64,000 nt of DNA, from contig JALJCQ010000026.1 in the NCBI GenBank assembly GCA_023091665.1, positions 124,001 to 188,000 on the forward strand, in the 5' to 3' direction. The notes beneath the pieces were generated by a model, which had not been told where the DNA came from, searched no databases, and saw only the letters and a program-made list of their open reading frames with translations. Source of the DNA: Pythium myriotylum (lineage: Eukaryota > Oomycota > Peronosporomycetes > Pythiales > Pythiaceae). Below, piece by piece: positions 52,244 through 62,968 of this stretch (its first letter is position 1; each line of letters opens with the position of its first letter). A program made the translations under genes and the position numbers.

Positions 52244-54193
52244 ATGGCCTCGCTCGCGGCGAGCGACGGGCTGCTCGTGCAGCTCGGCAACCAGAAGAAG
52301 CTCTTCCTCTCGAACGAGATCTTGCTCCAGGAGGCCACGGCGCCGCTGCTGCTGCTCGAGACCGTGCGCGAGCGCGGCGTCGACTCGCTCTTCTGGCGCC
52401 GCCGCGTCGAGAAAGAGCAGATCGAGCTCTTCGAGTCGTACGGCGGCGTCGCGGCCGCGAGCGAGACGCGCGAGTACTCGCTCGTGGCCAAACTCGAGGT
52501 CAAGTGCCACTTGCTCGAGGTCCACAATGCGCTCGCCGCCGACGCCACCGACGTGCACGAGGCCATGCTGCGTGGGCTCCACGGACGCCGCTTCCGCCGC
52601 GGCGCTGTGCTCCATTGCTTTGACGACACCACGGGCAGCGACGCAGCTGCGAGTGGCGGTGTCGTCGCTGTCAAGAGCGCCACGTTCTCCTCGGGCAAGC
52701 TGGGCAAGGACGTCGACTTCAACTACATCGACTACCGACGAAGGCTGCCCGAGCGTAAAACCGTTGTCCACGTGAGCAAGTCGCTGCCCAAGGAGTTCCA
52801 CGACCGACTCGCCAAGACCTCAGTGCTCGGCGGCGCCAAGGAGATCCTCGCGTGTACGTTCGCCGAGCAGGTCTCGGCCACTAAAACGCGGCTCTTCTTC
52901 TTCGCGTCCTGCACGGTCGACGACGAAGCGTTTAGCTCGCCTGAGGCGCGCAAGGGCAGCAGCGGTCTCGCTGCGCTCGAGCGACCGACAGTGTTCCTCA
53001 CCAAACTCGCACGTGCGCTCACCAACCTCGAGTCGATCGTCGTACGGCGGCGGCTCGGCTTCCAGTCGTTCATCTATCTGAGCAACAAGGTCGCGGCACG
53101 AGGCGTCAAGAGCTGCAAAGTGTGCGAAAAGTCCTTTAGTGTGCTGCGTCTCGAGCACTTTTGCCAGCTCTGCGGCTACCGCACGTGCGACGCGTGCTCC
53201 GACACGATGGAAATCGAGGTCGCGCCGGGCTCGCTCCGCAGCAACCGCGTCTGCAAGACCTGCCTCGACGCCGTCAACCACTGCGTCTTCGACGACGACG
53301 ACCTGGACCTGCTCGGTTCCAACCCGATCGCCGACTTCGCCGTCACGGCCGGCCCGAGCTTTGCACAAACGCAGGCCGAGCTACCGTCAACCACACGCCG
53401 CGTCGTCGTCCACAAGAAGCGGCCCAACTCGCAGCCTGACGACGAGGTGCTCAAGCTGATCGAGTACTTATTCTCGAGCGATGTGAGCAAGCAAGCCGTC
53501 GCGCTCGAACGCTTCGGCGTCACATCCTCAGAACGTTCGCTGCACCCGACGTTCCGCATCCTCGAGGGCATTTTCCGCCATTACCTGGCGCAACCCACAC
53601 GACTCACGGTCGCCGAGTGTCTCTACGCCGAAGCCGACAATTCCCGTGAGTACCTGCTGAATTTCGAAGAAGGTCTCCGCATCGCCGACGCTCCGCCGAT
53701 CTCGCAGGAGCACGTCCGCATTGATCTCATCGCAAGGCTTGGGCTTCTCAATGAACAAAAATTCATCAGCGAGCCGTTCAACGCGATCTGCGAGATCGCC
53801 GCTCGCGTGATGGAGTGCCGCACAGCCTTCTTCTCGGTTGTCGGTCCGGATCTCCAGTACGCGATCGCACATTTCAATCTCTCGCTGCAAAAGCTTCCAC
53901 GACGGGAGACGCTCTGCGCGTACGCACTCACCTCGGACCGCCCGTTCATCGTCCGCAACACTCTCCACGACATGCGTTTCCGAGACTTCTTCTGCGTTGC
54001 ACGCGGTGGCTTCCAGTTCTACGCGAGCTTCCCGGTCGACGCACCGTCGTCTGTGGGCGGTGGAGGAATCGTCGCAGCTTTGGTCACAGTCGACCGTGAG
54101 CCCAAGCGCGTGATCACGAATCGCCAGTACGCCCGTATGATCGTGCTCACGCGAGTGCTGACCGAGCTGCTCGGTGCGTTGCCAGCAAACTAA
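52244..54193 (+). CDS. Diverged START-like/FYVE-type finger/GAF-like protein
   Basis: 649 residues, single exon. ATG 52244 is chosen because its context (GTCGCCATGG) is strong and the sequence then aligns with the family N-terminus (DGLLVQLGNQKK). A START-like region precedes a FYVE-type finger at about residues 290-345 (CKVCEKSF, HFCQLCG, CDAC, CKTC). Here the basic motif is LRLEHFCQLCG. A GAF-like region follows near the C-terminus (FISEPFNAICEIAARVMECR, FQFYASFPVDAPS). It is clearly related to the three minus-strand copies but far more diverged and shorter. It converges with the copy at 54862-57045. Confidence 0.82.
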   Translation: MASLAASDGLLVQLGNQKKLFLSNEILLQEATAPLLLLETVRERGVDSLFWRRRVEKEQIELFESYGGVAAASETREYSLVAKLEVKCHLLEVHNALAADATDVHEAMLRGLHGRRFRRGAVLHCFDDTTGSDAAASGGVVAVKSATFSSGKLGKDVDFNYIDYRRRLPERKTVVHVSKSLPKEFHDRLAKTSVLGGAKEILACTFAEQVSATKTRLFFFASCTVDDEAFSSPEARKGSSGLAALERPTVFLTKLARALTNLESIVVRRRLGFQSFIYLSNKVAARGVKSCKVCEKSFSVLRLEHFCQLCGYRTCDACSDTMEIEVAPGSLRSNRVCKTCLDAVNHCVFDDDDLDLLGSNPIADFAVTAGPSFAQTQAELPSTTRRVVVHKKRPNSQPDDEVLKLIEYLFSSDVSKQAVALERFGVTSSERSLHPTFRILEGIFRHYLAQPTRLTVAECLYAEADNSREYLLNFEEGLRIADAPPISQEHVRIDLIARLGLLNEQKFISEPFNAICEIAARVMECRTAFFSVVGPDLQYAIAHFNLSLQKLPRRETLCAYALTSDRPFIVRNTLHDMRFRDFFCVARGGFQFYASFPVDAPSSVGGGGIVAALVTVDREPKRVITNRQYARMIVLTRVLTELLGALPAN

Positions 54194-54861
54194 CAGTGGA
54201 TAGGTATGTTTTCGCAGTATTCAATAGATCACTCTTCCTTTCTCACACGCAAGCCGAGTTCGAGACGCTGTCCCAGACGATGCAAAGCGTTCGCGCAGAT
54301 GTACGCAATGGGTGATACGACCTGGCGGTGTCCGTTGGATCGCTTCCAGCAGTTTCCGTTCGGATTCGTACCATTTTGACGAACATGAGATCGCCGCAAT
54401 CACGGCGGGAAGGAAAACGCCTGCATTGGGACACCTGAATCAAGTGTCCCATCGATGATGTAGAGGAACTCGGGCGACCCGAGTTCCTGTGCATAGTCCA
54501 AGCAGTGTAGAGGACCCATCAAAGTGCGCTTTCTGGGAAATCAACCTCCAGCCAGTGGCGTGCGTGTACGCATCTCGGCTCTCTAGCGGACAATTCGAAG
54601 CGGGAAGATCGACTCGGGGAAGTTTAGTCGTCCCGCGGGCTCTTCTCCCAAGCGACGAAACTTTACCTGGGTGAGGATACGACCACCGGCCTCGACAGGC
54701 ATCAACTAGTTGCCTTTCTGTCCGTGCTGCTACGGAAAGAAAGGCTTCTTGTGAGAGAGCCTACGAAGTTCGTGGGGTTTACAGGGTTGCTGTGCTTTGA
54801 TGAGTGTTGCAGTAAAGGACCTTGTCAAACGTTTCTTTGAATAAGTTGGATTGAATTATAA
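54194..54861. other. Convergent 3' intergenic region
   Basis: Lies between the 3' ends of two FYVE-family genes. A short inverted repeat near 54465-54487 (GAACTCGGG/CCCGAGTTC) could form a hairpin. No gene seen. Confidence 0.6.
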
Positions 54862-57045
54862 TTAAGCCACAGGGGTAATGGTAGTGCCGTTCACTCGGGT
54901 CTGCCTTGCCTGTGCTGGCACGATGAGTTGCGCGGCTAAGCTCGAGAGCACCTCCATGGTGGCGTAGTCCTTGGTAGTGATGTTGGTGTGCGGCACCGTG
55001 TCGCCCGTGCAGAGCGAGGCGACGACCGATCCATCAGGAGCCTTGATTGGGAACCCTGCGTAGAACTGGAAGCCGATGTCCTTGACCACAGGCAGCTGCG
55101 CAAAGCGCATGTCTCGTCGAGGGTTCTTGAGCACCATGGGCGTCTCGGCGTAGATGCCATGCATGCAGAGCGTCTCGTCACGTGGCACGACCTTGGCCTC
55201 CTGTGGGTAGTTGTACTCGCCGATGACGTACTGGGTCGTCTCGTTGATCACCGACACGTAGCCGATCGGGCAGTTGAGGTGCGTCGCGGCCATGCAGGCG
55301 AGCATGTCGAGCGCGGCGTGGTCGTAGTCTGGCGAGAGCACGCCCGACTCCTGGATATGCTGCACGCGAGCGGCCTCCTTGTGATCCTCGGGACGTGGTG
55401 CCATGGGAGCAGCGGGCGATTCCTCGTTGAACGAGTAGGCGTAGTCACGCTCTCGGTCGTAGACAGCGCACTTGTCGGCCGTGTACTGGTTCTTGAGGTT
55501 GCGCACACTCTCCTTGAGGTGGTGGTCCACCTCCTTAAACACGTTCTTGGCGTGGACGCGAGGCTGCACCTGCGTCTCACGCGGCTCGGGGCGAACGAGC
55601 TGCGCTAGTCGTTCCAATGCGACTGAGCGCTCAATGGGGTCACGTGAGTATAGCGACCCAGAGATGTCCTCGAGCGACTGGATGCTCGACGTGATCGACT
55701 CGGTGCCGCTCAACGACGAGTCGTCCAGGAGCGGGTAGTCTTCGTCCCAGATCGAGTCGTCCGCGTCCACAACCACGGGGCCAAGAGCCGCGAGCAGGTC
55801 TTCGTCGTCGAAGACACAGGCGTCGACACGAGTGACGCACTGGACGCAACAACGGTTCTTGCGGACTTCACCCACGCGAACCTCGACCTCGTAGAGCTGT
55901 GCGCAGTCGGTACACACGGCGTGGCCACAAAGCTGGCAGTAGACGTCGCGACGGTAGAAGTGGAACTTCTTCGTGCACACGAAGCAGTGCTTCGGAGCAT
56001 CCGTTGGCTCCGTAGAGAAGTAGACGAACGACTGGAAGCCGAAGCGACGGCGACGAATGACCGACTCGAACTGACGCAGCGACTTGGCCAGTGTGTTCAT
56101 CACGTGGTGCGCCTCGGGGTTCATCACGGCCTTGCGTTGGCGAGCGATCTCGTTGTGTGTGGCGGCCAATGTAGCCGTTGGGCGGTAGGAGTCTGACTGG
56201 GCCTGGAAGTCACTCGGCGGCACTGTCGACGCGTACGTGTAGAGCGTGACCTTGGTCGAGTGGCTCTTGGCGCCGTAATCTCCGTGCTCCGACTGGATAT
56301 CGATGCCCACAGCAATGTGGTCGAGCTTCCGTCGCAGCGCCGTGCGATCGTCCGGAGAGACGAGCTGGTCGTGGGCGTCCTTCGGGATGGTCTTCATGAC
56401 GTGGATGGCGCGGTCCCGGCTCGGGTACTGCTGTGTGCAGCTCGCGAACACGAGCTGCTGCGTGCGTTTGTGCTTGGTGGTGACGCGCACAGGAATCTTG
56501 GGGCGGATTGTCATGAGCTGCACGCCGATGAGACCGTCCTGCGGCATCGAGTCGGTCTGCTTGGATGCCGACTGGTCGAATTTCGAGTTGCGCATGCGGA
56601 AGTTGAAGCGGCGGCGCTGCTGGAAGAGAAGCTTTCCACGCTTGAACTTCTTGCCGCAGAGCGAGCGCATCGAGGACTCGTAGTCACGCGAGTCCTGGTT
56701 CACGAGCACGTTCAGAACTTCGTTCAGGTGGCACCGGAGCTCGGTCTTGGCCACGATCGCGTGGGCGACGTCCAGATCGTCCTGTGGGTCCTCGTTGCCA
56801 CCTGGAATGAGCTCGTACATGTCGACATTGTTCTTGCGCTTGCGCTCGCGCCAGCTTCGGCCCATGGTGTTCTTGTTGACAGCAGACTTGAGCTTGGGGA
56901 TCGTGGCCAGAACATCGTCACAGATGTCCTGGTCGGTCATAACGAGTCGCTCATAGCCATTGCCCGTGAGCGCGATCAGTCCGTCGGGAGTCAGCGGCTC
57001 CATGGGTTTTCGCGGTGATGGCGAGGTTGAGAAATACCCCACCAT
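54862..57045 (-). CDS. START-like/FYVE-type zinc finger/GAF protein, copy 3
   Basis: 727 residues from ATG 57045 (MVGYFSTSP). The open frame continues to 57222, but this start sits at the same distance from the conserved GNGYER-MTDQDICDDVLATIPKL block as in the other copies. The layout is the same: START-like N-terminal half, FYVE-type finger (CFVCTKKFHFYRRDVYCQLC, CTDC, CVQC) without RHHC, acidic linker, and C-terminal GAF-like domain (LNCPIGYVSVIN, FYAGFPIKAPDG). The Pro-rich stretch before the GAF part is missing. It lies 13.6 kb from the tandem pair, so it is a dispersed duplicate. Confidence 0.85.
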   Translation of the reverse strand: MVGYFSTSPSPRKPMEPLTPDGLIALTGNGYERLVMTDQDICDDVLATIPKLKSAVNKNTMGRSWRERKRKNNVDMYELIPGGNEDPQDDLDVAHAIVAKTELRCHLNEVLNVLVNQDSRDYESSMRSLCGKKFKRGKLLFQQRRRFNFRMRNSKFDQSASKQTDSMPQDGLIGVQLMTIRPKIPVRVTTKHKRTQQLVFASCTQQYPSRDRAIHVMKTIPKDAHDQLVSPDDRTALRRKLDHIAVGIDIQSEHGDYGAKSHSTKVTLYTYASTVPPSDFQAQSDSYRPTATLAATHNEIARQRKAVMNPEAHHVMNTLAKSLRQFESVIRRRRFGFQSFVYFSTEPTDAPKHCFVCTKKFHFYRRDVYCQLCGHAVCTDCAQLYEVEVRVGEVRKNRCCVQCVTRVDACVFDDEDLLAALGPVVVDADDSIWDEDYPLLDDSSLSGTESITSSIQSLEDISGSLYSRDPIERSVALERLAQLVRPEPRETQVQPRVHAKNVFKEVDHHLKESVRNLKNQYTADKCAVYDRERDYAYSFNEESPAAPMAPRPEDHKEAARVQHIQESGVLSPDYDHAALDMLACMAATHLNCPIGYVSVINETTQYVIGEYNYPQEAKVVPRDETLCMHGIYAETPMVLKNPRRDMRFAQLPVVKDIGFQFYAGFPIKAPDGSVVASLCTGDTVPHTNITTKDYATMEVLSSLAAQLIVPAQARQTRVNGTTITPVA

Positions 57046-59459
57046 GGTGGTTGAGGAAAGAGGTTTGGTTGTGTCGGTTGGACGAGGATTTCGCAATGAC
57101 CGGACGTCTGGATAGCCACGTGACTGTCCTGCGAGCGAGCTCCGTCTGTCAGGCGTAAGCACCCGCGGCACCCGCTTCTTCCACCTGGATAACAACCAGA
57201 TCCTGTGGTCTTCGTAATCCACCTCTGGCAGCTACTCAGATTCAGGGCGAGCTGTGCCAGAGCCGGCGATCGTCAGCTCCCATGACTGGTAAACTGGATA
57301 GCCCTCGACTCGCTCGCTCTCTCCCTCTGTGTTTCTTGGCGCGTTTGGGCGTTTCCATTTCGCGGTGGAAGGGGATCATGGTTCGAATGTGGACCGGGCA
57401 GGCAACTCATCGTCCAGAAGGATAAGTTGCCCGGGTTATGTGCAACTGGACGCCAGCCTGGCTCGTTGTCGTTGATGGATAACTTTTGCTGCCCCATGGG
57501 TGAGTTTCGAGTGTTTAGGCAAATCTAGGCATGCGATTCTTGCAACGGGTCCTTCGTGGACAAAACGTTCGTAAGGTTTGGGAAAATGTTGGGGAAGACG
57601 GGCTTCAGTATGAGATAGACCGAGATTGGCTCGGGAAGGCATGAAAAAACTTGAAACACCCTATGCAGAACGGGATAGGTCGGTGCATGCCACAGTATCT
57701 CGAGGCGTTGCCTTCGATTCAACGATCTGTCCGATCCCGCAGAATTCACTTGCATTTGACATGAGTCTCGACAGGCAAGGCGATTCGTCGCTTTCGCGTT
57801 GACTCGGTTCAGACGAGATTCTGGCCTCGGCGATGGTGTCCACACGCGCGCTACGCCGCTCATGTCCGACGGGTGTGCCCATCTCGGGGATTACTGGATC
57901 TTCGGGGAGTGGCAAGTCGACTGTCGGCGGCTGGCGGATGTGGCGACCGTGCACCTGCCACTGCCAGGTGGGTCCTTGAAAGTCCCACGGGTTCCCTTCC
58001 AGTTCTGAAACCAATTGCGACGATGTTCCCGATGATCACTGTCGGACAATGTCTCTTCGACCAGCTTGCAAAGGAGAGTACAGTTGCTGGTCAGTGATCA
58101 AATCAAGCACGAAGATCGTTCGGCTTGCAAGATTGCCCGACTTCCGGACTTTTCGAGACGCGACGACTTTGCAAGGGGTCGGAAGAGCTTTTGTTGAACG
58201 CAGTGTAGGGGAAGGCGGGTCGTTGAACGATCCACGGCAGGAAGGGCAGTCTCGTCGTGACATCCTCGTCTGCGCGGCGAGTACTGTAGTGATGGCTCCG
58301 GCTGATCCCACTGGGGCAGGACTCGGATGCGTGTTTACTTCGCAATTCTTCAACGATTTGCCGCGATTCCCGGTCGATTCCTGCGGTCTCTTGTTGAGTG
58401 GTGCCTCCAGCAGAAAAGTCTGCTGTGCTTGCCTGTGTCTGATGTGAGACATCGAGTCTGGCTCCGTTACTCACGTCGTTTGTTCTCCGATGGCCGCTCT
58501 CAGACTAAACCGCTGTACACAGTTTCTCGTCATAAAGCAAGGAGACACAAAGCTTCAATGATTTCTTCAAGCATGATCACGGCCTTTCCACCATTGGAGC
58601 GGGAGCCTGTCGGGGCCACTTGCTGATCTCCGACGGCAGCTGGAGGGGAACGACTCAATGCGAATCTGCGTGTCTAAAACGAGGCAATATGCGGCAGATG
58701 ACGCTCCATTGGCGAGCCACGAGGATGATGGCAGTGGCATTTGGTTGTTTTCATATCGCATGCTTCGTTGATGCACCTAACTAGACATATGGACCATCGC
58801 AAATGGTGGGTGCCGATACCTAACTAGACGCTGCTTGGATTCTCGGTGGAGTCCGCAGACAAAAAGACTGTCCTTTCATGAGCCTTGTCACTTTGATTCG
58901 TCCCTGGATCGCCGTTGACTACCGATATGCACTCAACTGGCTCATTATTGATTCTCTCCCTATTCTTAGTTGGACATGCTCCCGGCATCCTAGACCTTCT
59001 CTTGTTGTTGCTGTTGTGATTACGGCCACAACATGTGATCGTAAATGATGGTTGCCAACCATTGCTAATCTGAGCTCGAGTTGAGGAAGATTAAGCCGGC
59101 ACCGCGCTGCCGTTGTGACGCTGAGGCCCACACCAAGAGAAACGCATTATCCATCCCCACCACATCCACGTGAGGATGAGAGCCGTTGGGTACCTGGAGT
59201 CTCGGAGGCTCAGAAACGCGATACACCCAAAAGAACTAGCAAACCGACATTTTATCCCTTGCGACGAGGCTCATGTCAGTATTTCTCAACAGTCAGCGTC
59301 CATCCAGATGAATTTCGCAGAAGAGCCGGAATGCCGAGACGCAGATGTACACCTGGAGTCACATCAGCACATGTGGGTCGCTTGTGAGCAACAACTCTCC
59401 CCGTTTGTTGCCTTTGAAGACAGTGATCTGTCGCTTGCCTCAATGTTGACAGTAGGCTT
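57046..59459. other. 2.4-kb intergenic region
   Basis: No gene recognised. A plus-strand frame near 57871-57915 spells ITGSSGSGKSTVG, a textbook P-loop, but the surrounding frame is not protein-like. Other frames are short. Confidence 0.5.
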
Positions 59460-61568
59460 TCAGTGGGCCTCGCTCGGCTCTATTGCAACGGGATATCCGC
59501 CGGTGAGAACGTGGTAGTACCCACAAAGCGCTTGTACCTGAGTGAGCCATGGTCGTTCTTCCACGAGCCGGCCGACCACCGACGAGCTTGTATTTTGAAG
59601 AATCTCGGTGCAGATCGGGCTTTCAAATGCCAGCACTGAGACTCGTGCGACAAACTCAGCCGTGATCCACTGTGGAAGGCTTGCAAGAGCAGTGCATTCG
59701 ATCGAGAAAGCAAACAGCTCTGGAAACGTGCCAGTATTGAAGAGAATTGACGTGTCGATATCTTTTTCTGGGAGCTGCTGGATCGGATTGCCTCGGAGAA
59801 TAATCATCGCAATGTTTGGAGTTCTGAAGAGCTCAGCTGGGACGCTCAAGATTCGGTTGAATGCCACCGAAATAACGGCGGGCCGGATCCGCAAAAGAAC
59901 AGATGGGAAGACCTCGAGATGTGAATATTCGAGATAAATAGAAGAGCCGTCGGGCCATGGTAAAGTCGGCGGCAGCGATTGCAGATTCGTCTCGGCCAGC
60001 TCAATATCCGAGAGGGTCTTTGGAAATCTCGAGTGCGTGAGTCCACCTGGGAGTGAGGCGTCTGGGAACTGAACACGAACAAGAAAAACAAAGTGGGCTG
60101 TTGGATGGGCCTCATGAACGAATGCCGCATTAAGATCCCACTGCTGAATCGTCGAATTATAAATCTTCATGCCGTAGATACCGCGCAAGTCAAGGAATCG
60201 CGGAGGGATCTCCACTCGAGGGCAGTGGCGATAAACGATGTGCTCCACAGAGTTAGTATCGACTTGGCCGAAGATCTCCTCGAAATCCTTTGCACTCCCG
60301 GTTAGTGTCTGATTCTTGTAGCAGTCCACTATCACGACAGCGCATGCGGGGGTTCTGATTAACCACGAGCGTAGCTGTAGTGCGCAGAAGTGAGGCGACG
60401 GCCGGAAATGAGACTCGACATACGTGGCGCAGATGCCGAAACCTAAGACAATCAACATCCGATGAGCCCACTTCGAGATACGAGCTTGGAACTCGGGTCA
60501 CTTTAAGAGTTGAGTCGCAGACGGGCCGTGTTGAGAAGGCTTGCTGAGCTCCTTGTGTCGATGCAACACGCCATCGCTCAGAACCGGAAGCGGCTTTAAG
60601 TGTGGTTTCGGCCCCTGTATGAAAAGCTCTTTGACGTCACCCATAGACCAGAGGAGGCCGAACGAGAATACAAGACGACTTCCAGCATCAACCCATGACC
60701 CCAGCAGTACGATTGGTGTCTCGTTGATGAAGTTGAGCAGCCAAACATCATCCCACCAGAGTGTCGGTGGAGAAAAGTCGGTCGTGGTCGGATCGTAGAT
60801 CGCTAAATACTCGAATGCGATCACCACGGGAACGCCAATTGACGAGACGAAGTCGAGAAGAATGTCAAACAGCACGACCAACAGTCGTTGAAGTGGAATG
60901 TTGCCGTGAATGAACCGGTTGAGCACTGGCGTCACCCAGCAGTTGATGACGAGAATGGCTGTGTAGAACTGGAGAAGTCGCGCCCGCGTGAGTAGCCGGC
61001 TCATCGAGTACGCTTGGTATGTCTGCAGCAACGTCTCTAACATCTCTCGAGCGAGAAAGAAGAGGTCAAAGAGGTCGCCGTGCACACCCACGACACGGTG
61101 GCTTCGTAGAAGGACCTTGCCGACTTGAGTCGTTATCCATGAGACCTTGGTCACAGCCGAAATCGTCCGAGAGCTCCGAAGCGAGTCAGTCAGCAAGCTC
61201 GCGCGACGACTTACTCGAGATCGGAGACGATGGAGCGTTTCCTCCGAGACAAATTGACGAAATAGCAGGGCCGCGAGCGGTTTAACCATCAGCCAGACGT
61301 GAAATCCGGCGATAACATAGTGGGCGATGACCAGTACAAGGAACTGTCTCCATCCGAGTGTGAGTTGGTACACTTCAATCACGCGGCCGACCTGTGTGTA
61401 CGGTAGTGCGCTGTATAGTTGAGCGGCGGTAACGAAGTATGCAGCGCAGATCGCGTGGAGCCCGACGATGCCCGTCCAGGCTAGAGCATACCTAGCTGGC
61501 CCAAGCACGACGCATCGGTGTCCGTGAACGCTTAGACGAGATGCTACTTCCGGGGCGACGGGCGGCAT
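59460..61568 (-). pseudogene. LRR-membrane family member with one in-frame TGA
   Basis: From ATG 61568 (MPPVAPEV; an in-frame upstream ATG lies at 61643) the gene encodes the full membrane module, ending at TGA 60498-60500. The same reading frame then resumes and encodes ISKWAHRMLIVLGFG, the last membrane segment, and a complete LRR ectodomain to the stop at 59460. All other conserved features are present: WWDDVWLLNF, NSTI glycosylation site, LRGNPIQQLPE and the ectodomain cysteines. One nonsense change is therefore the only visible defect. I list it as a pseudogene, but read-through or use as two proteins cannot be excluded. It lies 34 kb from the main cluster. Confidence 0.75.
60498..60500 (-). 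other. In-frame TGA splitting the LRR-membrane frame
   Basis: The context on the minus strand is CTCTTAAAGTGACCCGAG. The frame is identical before and after it. Splicing out the TGA with the nearby GT and AG sites gives either an intron under 35 nt or the wrong frame. Confidence 0.85.
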
Positions 61569-62968
61569 AAACAGCAGAATGGGTGGGTAGTTGCAATTCT
61601 GGGACTGTGGGCTCACCCCTCGATTGAGGTCGCCTTCCACCACGGCCTAATAACAGACAAATTGAGCACGCAGGAGCTCGAAGGTATCAATCTGATGACG
61701 GAGGGAGCCTATTTCGGGGTGCTCTTCAGTTGTACTTTGACGAGATCGATCTCAAGGCTTTCTCTTTCTATCTTGAGACGTCCTGCGATGAGACGACGGG
61801 TTCACAAGCAGCATGGAGTGTGCCTTCTTTAATTAAGATCGAGTCGGCAGACGGTTTGGCGGATGAAATCCCACCGTCGTTTCGAAATTCAACCGCTTTG
61901 GACTGAGAAGGTCAAGCTGAACCGGGTCTCTTGCGTTCACAGATGAGCGAGCTAGTGGGAAGTATTATCAACGAAAAAGTCGAAGGCATCGTTTGGATTT
62001 GAGCGATGGCTAAATCAGAGTCACGGTAATTATGCTGACGTTCTTGAAGAAAAACGTTGGCTGGAAGGCTACAACTGATCCTGATGCCGTCGAGATGGCT
62101 TTCCGATCAGCTAACTTCACAATATTTGTCGAGATCAGCATTCCAACATCGACCCGAGTTGAACATACTGATGGGCGTGAAGTCCGAAATACTCGAACTC
62201 ATGAAAATCTTAGCTAGCGGAGAGGTAATCTTGTCGTGGAAACCAAGAACGAACTGCTTCGAATCTCGAATTGGCACGCTGGGTCATTGAGCACAGCTTC
62301 CTATACGAAGATGACGGCAGGCAACTTCACTCCTGCGAATGCGCACCAGAAGGTCTCACGCGCAGAGTCTGAGTTCCCTCTCAGATATGAATTTGAACTT
62401 AGCACAAACAGCTTACTTATTGCTTGTTCTCCCTCAAACCAGCAATGTTGAGCTGACCCCACTAAGGAATGAAATCAAGTCGAAGTGCACTTGCTCCTCC
62501 GACACCTCCAACGCACACACACGTTATTCTAGAAACCAGCTCCACAGCGGTGTATTGTGGTCTCTTCACCCACGTGGTGAGCTATATCCAGAATCTTGTT
62601 CAAATCCATCAGAGTCGAAGGATGCAAACGTCTGAAGAAGCCCAAAATTTCCAGATGCCAGTTCGTAATGCAGTCGATCACTTTCACTGTGCGATTGCCA
62701 AGATTCTTCATTGATGTTCCTTTCACCTTCGCACCTCGTTCCCACAACCTTTCCTCTTTGTTCCCCGAGCCCATGATCCTATCAACTTCCTTTATCATGG
62801 CTTCTAGTTTCGAACTCTTCGCGAGCAATTAAGCAATTGTGCATTGTGAGCAGACTTGGCGAACAAGAACAGATCACGACTCGTAGTTGGTACAGCTCGG
62901 GGACGCCGAGCGATCTCTATTATATAACACGGAAAAAATGACGCCACTCACGCCCATCCTCGATCTGC
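61569..62968. other. 1.4-kb AT-richer intergenic region
   Basis: Several overlapping short frames on both strands. One minus frame (62529-62828) begins with a Lys-rich helical-looking stretch but matches nothing I know. No RNA gene seen. Confidence 0.5.

Noticed and set aside
57871..57915. P-loop-like peptide ITGSSGSGKSTVG
   Set aside because: The flanking frame is short and not protein-like. A few such motifs are expected by chance in six frames of 64 kb.
60440..60530. An intron that removes the TGA of the isolated LRR-membrane gene
   Set aside because: Available GT and AG pairs give introns under 35 nt, or a 59-nt intron that joins the wrong frame. Intact paralogues have no intron here.
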